NCBI GenBank assembly: GCA_029339195.1 | Contig: JAPTJF010000134.1 | Location: 62,001 to 126,000 of the forward strand | Origin: Micractinium sp. NFX-FRZ | Taxonomy: Eukaryota > Chlorophyta > Trebouxiophyceae > Chlorellales > Chlorellaceae | DNA length: 64,000 nucleotides | Direction of reading: 5' to 3' | Translations under genes and position numbers: made by a program | Notes under the pieces: generated by a model | Databases searched by the model: none | What the model saw: only the letters and a program-made list of their open reading frames with translations | What the model was told of the DNA's origin: nothing | In this document: positions 33,866-43,700 of the stretch, in pieces | Position numbering within the stretch: position 1 is the stretch's first letter | How the letters are laid out: each line of letters opens with the position of its first letter

Positions 33866-36800
33866 ATGCAGCCCGCTGGAAAGCAGGTCAAGGGCCGGCG
33901 GGCGCCCTCGAGGGAGGCGGCAGCGCTTGGTGCAATGGAGTTGGAGGCGGCGGCGGAGGGGCGGCCGCTGCTTGCGGGCAAGCGGCTCTCGCCGGAGCCC
34001 GCGCCGCGCCCCAGCCGCACGGCCGTGGTGGCCTGCGTGGCGCTAGCTGTGCTCTACTTTGCAGCCTACGCGACCAGCCTGCAGGTGTGGGGATCGGGAG
34101 CGGGCTTGTGGGCAAGGGCTGTACTGCACGTGCGGACGGAGCCAGCAGCACCTCCCTCGGGGCGCACCGAGCGGTAGGGTCCCGCTTGGGCCTGCTGGCA
34201 GGCAGGCGCGTGCGGTTGTCCAGCCTGGCTGGCACGTATGCCAGTGGGAAGAAGTCCACATGCGCACACAGTGCACGCCGGCGTGCGTGGCACACACCTA
34301 GGTGTAACCTAGGCCTCGCTCGTCCGCACCCCGCCTCCCACCACCCACCACCCATCCGCCCCTCTGCGCCCTGCCCCCGCCGCCTGGCAGGGCGGCACCC
34401 ACTCCCGAGACCTGCAGTGGATCAACGCCCACCTCAACATCATTGGCCGCACAATCATCCTTGCCATCGCCGCTTTCACCGCCTTCCTCTGGGCCTGCCG
34501 CCTGCTGGGTGCTGCCGCCTGGCCGGCGCGCGCCGGGCTGTCCGCCGTGCACCTCCTCTTCCTGGCCTGGAACCACGGCGGCGACTTCCAGTACCACGGA
34601 TTCTACAACTGGGTGCTGTTCCTCACCATCGCGCTCCCCCTGAACTTGGTACTGCTAGGCCTGTTCTTCTGGTACACCTCCATGCGCCCCCGCACCTTTG
34701 CCGCCTCCTTCCTGGGCACCGGAGCGCTCACCGCCATAGCCGTCTCCCTCGCGCTGCTGCACTACCAGCACCTGGTGCGCGGCGGGGGCTGGAGTGGGTG
34801 CTTGGGGGCGTTCGTCGGCTGTGTACGTGTGTTTGGGGGCCTGACGTGTGACTGGTCGTGTGTGTTCTGCGGGGCAGCTGCTGCCGGCTGGCTGGCTGTC
34901 AGCGGTACGGTGCGCATCATGTGGCTCCATCGAGCCGGCCTCCCCCTGGCCCCTCCCCGGACCTCTCCCCACCTGGCTGCCTGGGGTACGTGTACGTGTC
35001 AGCTGCTTCCAACGCGTCGTCTTCCTGCTGCCTCCCCCGCACTCTTCATCCCACCCCGCTCTTCCCGCCCCCCTGCAGGCCAACGTCGGCTTCCTGGGGC
35101 ACCGCCTCAAGCAGGGGTGTGTGGGCAAGCACTGCCCACGCGGGTCGGAGCCCAACTGCAACTTCCCCGCCACCCTGCCCTTCATAGACCTGCTGCCCAA
35201 GGGCGCCCAGGTGCGCACGCGTGGCGCCATGCCGCGCCATGTCAGCGCCGATAGCAGCATGGCCGAGCTCTGCATTGCTCCCAGCTGCCGCAGGGCCTCA
35301 GCTCTGTAGCTAGGCTAGTGCGCCGCCGCCCTGAGGTGGCTGCCAACCAAGCGCAGAACCGCCAGTTGCATGCCACCATGTCACCCCTTCACCCATGCTT
35401 TGCTCCTCCCACCGCACTGCAGAACTTCTGGACCGGCTCGCAGCACTGCCAGGTGAGCAGCGCCTCTTTGCATGCAGCTGCTGCTGTCTGCTCGCTAGCC
35501 ATGAAAACTGGCCTGCACCGCCCCACCCCTGTGCCCCCTGCACGCTCTTTTTTGCCACTGCCCACCCGCCCGTTCACCCTGACCACCGCAGCCCTCCTCA
35601 CCGCCCGCCTGCTCTCCCTCTTCTCTGCAGCGCATACACGGCTTTGACGCCACCCTCAGCGCCGACGGCGTGCTCACCATCTCGCGCTGCCCGGGGCACG
35701 AGAAGCAGACGTTCACTCCCTTCCCCAACACGCGGCGGTGGAGCCAGGAGCAGAAGACGCATGAGCGGGCGGCGTACCAGGCCAACGTTCTCAAAGCCCT
35801 CAAGGTGCGCTTGCCCTTCTACACGTCCAGGGATGGTGGGTGGTGGAGTGGCGGGGCCCCGGGCTTGGGGGCAAGACGAGGGGAGGGACACAAAGTGCTG
35901 GAGACGCATGGGGCCCATGGGCCGGATAGGGCTTGGCCTCGGATGCGCAGTGCAGGGCCGGGGGAGGGGTGCTTGCTGGGGGCCTGGGGGAGCCTGTTCA
36001 CTGCCAGCTGTCAGCAGCTGGCCCAGGCGGCACGGCTTGTGGCGCTGACTCGTGCACCTGCCTCTTCACCCCCTGATTGCCTCTCACCCCGCTGCCAGCC
36101 CGCTTTTGCCCTCCCTCCATCACGGCACCGTGTGCATGCAGAGCCTCACGCCGGCTCTGTGCGGCTCCGCTTCAACCCCCAATGCCTGTTGCTCACCGCT
36201 CCTCCCTCCCATCCCTCTCTCCTCGCTCCCCCGCAGCCTGAGCCCTACACTGGCCCTGTGCAGCTGAGCGAGGGTACCGAGGCAGTGCTGGCACGCTGCG
36301 GTGCCCACGAGCGGCTGCTCACACGTGTGGTGCCCCTCAGCCAGCGGCAGGCACCCGAGCCGCCGCTGGTGCTCTTGGAGGGCGGCAGGGACAGCGCAGC
36401 AGCAGTGGCGGCCGTCAGCGAGAGCCGCAAGGCAGAGCGCAAGGCGGCGGCAGCAGAGGAGGAGGAGGACGTAGAGGGGGAGATGGAGGCGGAAGTAGAA
36501 GAGGAGGAGAGGGAGGCGGCAGCGGGGGCAGCAGCAGCGGGCGGCGGCAAGGCAGCAGCGGGCGGCGGCAAGGCGGGTGCGGCAGCAGCGGCGGCGGACG
36601 GCAGCCTGACCGGCACGCCGGAGCGGCTGAACGTGCTGGTGCTCTTTATTGACTCGCTAGGCCGCCGCCACTTCTTCCGCCGCATGCCCAAGTCAGCGGC
36701 AGCACTGGAGGCGATAGCCAAGCGAGGCAGCAGCCGGCTGTACCAGGTTTGCACTGCTGGCGGGTGCTGCTGGGCATGCTGTGGGTGCTGGGGCTGCATT

Positions 36801-39103
36801 GCCCGTGGGATGCCTCTGTGGGTGCTGCTGCCGCCGTGGCCGCTTGCTTGTGTGTGCTGCTTGGGGTTTTGAGCCGCGCTCGTCACAGGGAGGCCCACAT
36901 CCCTCCCTGCTCCTTCTGACCCCTCCACCCCACCCCACCCCCTGTACCACATTGTGAGGTTGAGCACCGTCCCAACCTGGTTCAAACTGTTTCTTCCAGC
37001 TTGCAGTTGCAACTGTCTGCCCCATGCACGCTGCTGCCGCAGGTCTGACACCCCCGGTGCCCTCCCTCCCTCCCTCCCCCCTCCCGCCCTGCAGTTCTTC
37101 CGCTTCCACGTGGTGGGCTTCAACACAGACCCCAACACACACGTCATGTACACCGGCTCGCCGTTCGAAACAAAACGTGAGCGTGGGCTTGGTGGGGCAG
37201 GGGGTCTGTGGTTAGTGGCTGTGTGATTGTTTGTCTTGGGAAGAGTTGGTTGAACTAGAGGAGCGTCAACGTTAGCGGCGGACAGCCCTGCCGTGGCGGA
37301 CATCCCTAAACCGTATCGCCCTGCTGGATCACGACACCCGTGCACTGCTCTGCACTGCAACGCCTGCTCTGTACTGCGTTCCACTGCCGCTGCCCTGCAG
37401 ATGCGCAGCCCTTCTGGCACTCGTACCGCAAGGCGGGCTACGTCAGCGGCTCGGTGTACAACCTTTGTGAGTGCCCCTGCCTGTCCGCCTTGCTTGGTGC
37501 CTGTCTGCCCTTGCTTGGTGCCTGTCTGCCTTGCTTGGTGCCTGTCTGCCTTGCAAGCCGTCCGTGCACGCGTTACATGCATGTGTGCGTGCTGGTGGGC
37601 TGCCTTACTGGCTGGCTGCTTCTGCCTTCCCTGAAGTGGTTTGCTTGATTCCACACACCGCAGCGCCCTGCTGGCACTGATGCAAGGACGTGATGGCACT
37701 GCTCCACTCCGAGCTGGCACTTACCCAGTCACCCCCTCTGCCCCCGCTGCTGCCTGCAGGCGAGGACTGGGGCACCGAGTACGACGAGATGCTGGCCCCC
37801 CACGACCACGAGATGGTGGCACCCTTCTGCCTGCCAGAGTACCACCCCGTCACGCCAGACGGCGAGCCCTACCAAATGTTCAAGGGCGCCTTCTCCATAC
37901 TCAGGTGCGTGGGGTGGGGGTGCTCTGCCAGGGCCTCCCAACACCCTTCCGGCGCGTGGGCGGGGGCGCTCCGACAGGGCCTCCTACGTTCTTGCAGGAG
38001 CAGCGAGCATGCCTGCCTGTCAATCCGGCATTCGCATGAGCACAACTTCCAGTGAATGCGGGGCTCGATTGCCGATTGCCGCCGTCCCTCTTGCTCCTGT
38101 GTGTGTCGCAACCTGTGTGCAGGCGCTGCCTGCGGGGCCAGCACGTGCATGAGTACAACTTCCAGTGGATGCGCCAGTTCCTGGCCGCGTACGACCGGCG
38201 GGCGCCCTGGCTGCTGATGTCGTCCTTCCACGAGGCGCACGAGGGTGGGTGGGGTGGTGCCTCCTGCCTATGCTTGCCCTGCCTGCCTCCTCAGCCTGCC
38301 CCACTTCTGACCTTGCACATGAGAGGCGCCCACCCAAACTGCCTCTCCCCCTGTGTGAATCCGGTGTGTATGCCCCTCCCTTCTGACCTGCTCACCCTGC
38401 CACCTGTGTTCATGCGCAGGCACGGGCGAGGTGGTGGCCACCATGGATGCTGACCTGGCACGCTTCTATGACGAGCTCACCCCCGACCAGCTCAACCGCA
38501 CCGCCATCATCACGGTTGCCGACCATGGGGCCACCATGGGACTCAATTACATGTACAGCAACAATGGGGTGAGCTCACGGCATGCTCTGCTCATGTTTGC
38601 CTGCTGGGAAGGGCAGGGAGGGGCCGGGCGCCGCCGATGACGAGGGGCTGCTGCGGCGCACCCGCGCGCAAATAGCGCGGGGTGCCGCTGCCGCCACACT
38701 CCACTCGCAACCAAACAAGCACGTGTACACTCAAGCCCCTGGGACGCCGCCCCTCCCCTCTCGACTGCAGCGCATCACAGAACACAAGATCCCGATGCTG
38801 GCCCTGATGCTGCCCCCCTGGGTGGAGGCCAAGTACCCCGCCGCCGCCGCCGCCCTGCGTGCCAACGAGCAGCGCCTGCTCTCCGCCTACGACTTTTTCA
38901 CCACCCTGCACCACCTGCTGCACCTGGGGCGGTCTGAGGCCCCGCCCAAGGAGCAGTATGAGGCGTGGAGGGTGGCGGGCAACGTGACGGAGGGTGTGCG
39001 GTGGGGCGTGTCGCTGCTGGACGAGGCGCCGGCGGGGCGCAGCTGCGAGGAAGCTGGCGTGCCGCCCGAGTGGTGCCAGTGCTTCCCGCCATCCCAAGCG
39101 TGA
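33866..39103 (+). CDS. Membrane-anchored DUF229 protein (alkaline phosphatase/sulfatase fold)
   Basis: Twelve exons: 33866-34084, 34391-34774, 35079-35210, 35423-35452 (30 nt), 35631-35804, 36237-36746, 37095-37176, 37401-37466, 37760-37904, 38123-38244, 38420-38568 and 38771-39103, giving 781 residues. The N-terminal third has about five membrane helices (VVACVALAVLYFAAYATSL, TIILAIAAFTAFLWACRLLG, FLTIALPLNLVLLGLFFWY, LTAIAVSLALLHY). An acidic Glu/Ala linker precedes the catalytic-fold region: LNVLVLFIDSLGRRHFFRRM, HSYRKAGYVSG, FSILRRCL, MSSFHEAHEGTG, IITVADHGATMGLNY. These are the DUF229 landmarks, with the IDS and DHG metal-site motifs of the alkaline phosphatase superfamily. The substrate is unknown. 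Intron 9 has a copy of the exon 10 edge. Confidence 0.83.
37992..38060 (+). repeat. Exon-edge copy (acceptor type) before DUF229 exon 10
   Basis: A copy of the exon 10 start, with its own CAG acceptor near 37996. Over 38034-38060 it matches 38147-38173 at 25 of 27 bases. One change turns the Trp codon of FQW into TGA, so use of this copy would truncate the protein. Confidence 0.8.
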
Positions 39104-40777
39104 GCTCTGCCTCCCTGCGCTTGCGAGCGCGCCTTTCAGTGCGCGTGCTCGCCCCCCCAACGCATGCCTTGGCACCCCTGCCCCACTTTATACCACCCAC
39201 GGCCCAGCCCCCAGTTAGACCACCCACTGCCCTGCTCCCCGCTAGCTCGCTTCTCCCGGAAACGACCGACTCCTTCAGGCGCCAGTTTTCCAGAGGGCGC
39301 AACATGAGGCTGGCACGCCTCGCCTGCTCTCCTCGAGCAGTGCGCCGCGCTGCCCCCCAATTTTAGGCAGTTTTAATAGGGCAGTTTTAGAGGTGCTCTC
39401 CAGCCCAGCTGGGCCCCCCTCTCCCTCATTGTTTCTTGATTGCGACCCTTACGCCGCCCGCCCGCTCCCCTGCCATCAAGCACTCTGCCCTTACCCATCC
39501 CGCCTTCCCCTGCTGTGCATGCTGTCAAGCGTGCCGCTCCTGCTCATCCCGCCTTTGCGCTTGTACCCTCCTCTGTCCAGCTCTGCCTGCTCGTCTCCCT
39601 CGGTGTGCCTGCCTGTCTTGTCTTTACATGTTTCCGCAACGAGCCTCCCTCCCCCCTCCCCTCAACGTAAAGGGTTTAACTGTGGGTGTTTCCTTTCAAA
39701 TGCCCGCTTGTGCGCTGCCCAACAGACCGCTTCCTGGTCGTCTCTTGCACAGCCTTGCTTGCTTGCTCCTGCCTGCCTGCCTGCCTGCCTGCTTGCCCTG
39801 TACTGCATCACTGTGCCCCTTCGGTGTCACCCCTTCTTTCCTTTGGTGAACCCTCTTCCTTTGGTGCCACGAAACCGTTTCCCTTGGTGCCTCATCCTAT
39901 TTTCTTTGGTGCGCGGCACCCTCCTCCCTTGGTGGGCCGAAGCTGGGTGGACGGTATCACAGCAAAGAAGGTAGCACCACAGCAGCAGCTTTGGTGCCTC
40001 ACCGCCTTTCGGTTCGGACCATTTCCCGCCTTCCCTGCACCTATCTGCTTGCGTACCGCCCACCGTGTTCCCCACCTGCTCTGTGGCGTTTGCACCGGTA
40101 TCTTTTGCTTTAAGAAAGCACACACGCTCAGAGAAACACGATGCCAGCAACAACGAAAACACAGTGAAGGGTGGAATCAAATGCCGGGCGCTTGAAAACA
40201 CGGCTGGGAGATGGCTGGAAAACGTCCGAAAACCATGCAGCGGATGGGCCCTGGAGGGAGAGCCATGCATTCAATTGTCGTGGAATCAGCGCTGCTCGCT
40301 CGGTGGAAAAGAGCAGGGGCAGTCATGCCAGCAGTGTTGGTCAGCCATGCACTTGTGAGTGGGTGTGTTAGGGCCGGTCAGATTGGAAGTGTGGGAACAA
40401 CGGTTGCGGAATGCACATCGAATGGCGGCGGGTTGGGATGACTTGTATTCTGTTCCTAGAATAGAAAAGCAGGCGGGAGTGGAGAACAGGACGAGACAGG
40501 GAGGGAGGGAGACACCTCTGCGGGGGATTAAGGAAGACAGGAGCACCCTGTGAGTTCGGTTACGTTAGAAACTGCTTATTCTGAAGTCGAATTGTAGTCG
40601 GCTTATTCCCAGTGCTGCCGCTGCTGCAGGAGCAGCCGTCTGCGGCGGGGAGCATAGCTGCGCATAGGCTGCCTGCTGTTGTATACAGAAGACGCGGCCA
40701 TAGGGTGCCTCACATCAGTCCTCACGTGACAGGAGACGAGCAGCCACCCTGCTGGCTTGTAGCGCCACGTCAGCTGG
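39104..40777. other. Convergent intergenic region
   Basis: Between the DUF229 stop codon and the glutamate-receptor stop codon on the other strand. It contains the periodic TTGGTG array listed separately. Nothing else has coding or RNA character. Confidence 0.4.
39821..39934. repeat. About 22-base periodic TTGGTG array
   Basis: TCGGTG or TTGGTG cores begin at 39821, 39843, 39861, 39884, 39906 and 39929, with spacings of 22, 18, 23, 22 and 23. A further core lies at about 39991. Sequence between cores is C/T-rich but poorly conserved. Confidence 0.7.
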
Positions 40778-43700
40778 TCAGTCGTCGGCGTGCCAGGTGG
40801 GCCCAGACGTCTTCATCTGGCTCTTCCACTTCTGGGCAGCAAATATGGAATCAGCGACTTGCAGCGCACTGCGGGGCCTGCTCGTGCCGCCGCCGCCGCC
40901 GCCGCCGCTGGATGCCGCGGACCGCTCCACCGACGCTGGCGGCGGCAGCTGCTGCAGCTGCTGCTGCATCTGGGCCGCTGGCGAGGCGGCTGGGGTTGTC
41001 GCGGCTACCGATGACGGCGCTCCAGCTGACTCAGGCAGGCTGCTGGGGCCGCTTTCGAGGTCCCACTGGCCCGCCGCCGGGCCAGCGCTGCTTCCATCAG
41101 TCCAGCCGTCGGCGCCGTTTTGCGGCAGCCCCTGCTGCGCCTGCTGCTTCCCCCCCTTGCCGCTCCCCCTCCGCCCGCTCTCGCCCCGCTGCAAGCTGAA
41201 CCGCCGCTTGCTCTTCTTCCCCCACGCCACCACGGCTGACACCAGGTGCTTGGGGGCGTGCTCGTCTGGGAGTGGACCCCCCTCTGCATTCGTCCGGCGC
41301 ACGCGGCGGCCGTGGTGCTTCTGGTGCCGCCGCATCGAGCGCTGAGTCACCATGATGAGGGCTCCCATGCATATGCCTGCCCCTAAAATTATCCAAAGTC
41401 CATATAAGTCCTGAAAGCGCACCGCAGAGGCATTCTTGTTGACCTGCAAAGGGTGGGAAGCGGGGCGGGGGCAGCAAAGGGTGGGCGGGTGGGTGGGTGG
41501 GTGGGTGGGAGAGGGCGCGGGTTGAGCGGGGCAGAGCAGGTGAGCGGGTGTTTGCGGGCGGGGGGGGTTTACAGACAGCAGCACGTGAAAGCACGTGGCA
41601 CAGCGTGCAAGCAGTAGCGGACCCGGCGGACCCAGAGGCAGCCCTCAGCAGCCCTCAGCAGCCCCCGGCATGTGCCAGCTCAGCTCAGGTGTGAGGTGAG
41701 GAGTCCCGGCTACAGGACCCATGAATGAAAATGCAGCCATTTGCGGTGCGAGTGTCATCACCTTGAACCCAGCTCACCGCAGAGATGACCTGGCAGCCCT
41801 CGGTGGGGTTCACAATCCAGCTGTCCTTCAGCTGCTGCAGTGTGCCGTCCTCCTGCAGCCACAAAAGGAATGCAACGAAGACCAGATGAGCTGAATCGAA
41901 CATGCAAACGGATGAGTGGGCGTACCACGTGGCGGGTCAGTCGTACTGCTCCATTTGTATGTCCTTCAACTGCTGCAGCGTGCCGTCCTACTGCAGCCAA
42001 ACCAGGTGCACACCCTGAGGACGTTGGCACACACAAGGCTCCCCCTGCTGCCCCCCAGCCACCTGCGCTGGCTGTCTCTCAGGGCCTGCCTGCCTGCCTG
42101 CATGCCTGGCAATAGCGGAAGGGAAGCCGGGGCTACAGGGGGCGGACGCCCCACCCCGCCCCTTTCTCCTCCGCCCCTCCTCCCCTGCACCACCCACCAC
42201 CCCCGCGCGCTTCTGTTCCTCCCCTGCCCTCCAAACTTCCCCCTCGTTCTCAAGACCCCTGGTAACCTACAAAGCAGTACCTGCAGCACGAGGACGGCCC
42301 TGCCCCATTGCGTCCACCACGGCCTCACGCTTCCGTCCCCCGCCCGCCCCCCAACTCCCCCCGCCCACCTGCAGCATGAGGACGGCCCTGCTCCACGCAT
42401 CCACCACCCCCTCGCTCGTGTTTCGGTGGAAGGCGATGCCGTAATCAAACGGCTCCACCTGCTGTGGCAGCACCACCACGCTGCAGAAGGGGTCCGTGTT
42501 GGCCAGCCACCTGCAGGGGGGTGGCAGCGGCGGGGGGCGGGGCAGATGGGGAGGGCGGTGGTGGTGGCATGAGGGGGAGGGGGGGGAACGGGGCAGTTGC
42601 GCGGCGCCTGTTCGGCACGTTTGAGAATGGCGCATGGCAGGCGGGGCAGGGGCAGGGCATGTGAGCACAGGAGGGGCAGGGCCGGGGCGGGCGGGGCAGC
42701 TGGCGCTCGTCAGGCAGGGTAGGGAAGGACGGCGGGCGGATGGGCAGGGGGGCAGGCCGCGGTGGGAGGCGGGGCAAGGGGGGACGAGGGCGGGTGCACA
42801 CCACCGGGTGAGCCCTTTGCAGGTGGCACATAGCAGGCAGTGCAGGCAGAGCACAGGAGGTGCAGGGCAGGGCAGGCGGAGCACAGGAGGAGCAGGGCAG
42901 GGCAGGGCAGCTGGCGCTCTGCATGCTGAAGAGGGAATGGTGGGTGGGCAGTGGGGCGGGCGGCAACACGTGTCAGTGCCGGCGGCTGGACAGCTGGCGC
43001 TCACTGCAGGGCGGGGGTGTCGCGCACGAGGGCGGCCAGCTCTCCGGTGGAGACCAGGGTGCGCCAGGTGAGGTAGTCGGAGCCGTTGTTGAGTGGGTAC
43101 GGGATGCCCTGCAGGGGTGGCGAGCGCAGGGGTTGAGTGCAATCAGAAAGTGAGAACATGTCAGGCTTGGGGTTAGCGAGCCAGAGGTCAAGGGGTGCAG
43201 GGCCCAGCAGGGAGCAGTCGGGTTTGAGGGGCACTTGAGGCATTACACTTGAGTGTACACAGGGCTCATCAGGGTGGTTTACTGCACACGCCGTCGGCGG
43301 GCAGGCACGGGGCCGCCAAGAGGATTGGCGGTACAGCACGCCTGATTGACGTCCCTGGTTGCTGCGCAGTGCTGATTGGCCTGCTCCCTCCCCACCAGCC
43401 CTCGCTCGGATCCAAGCCGTTAAAGACTGCAAGTGTTTGTGTCTGCATAGAAATGGACGAGCTGCACACACCTGGATGCCGTATTTTGTGAGGCGTTCAA
43501 TGTAGATGGGGCTGGTGCCAACCGCACGCCCCCGCAGGTCCTGCGCCGGTGGCAAGGGTGGCCGCCAGGGAGGGCAGGAGAAGGGGACAAGCGCTGGGGT
43601 GAGGGCGCGGTGATCGATGGCGGGACGCGCAACGTGTCTCGGCACACGCCGGGGTCGCACTGCCGCCCCGCAGTCAGCCCAGGGAGCTCAGAAACACGCC

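Noticed and set aside
42267..43142. A 291-residue Pro/Cys-rich minus-strand frame
   Set aside because: It reads through exon 9 and a C-rich intron of the receptor gene; only the exon part has protein character.
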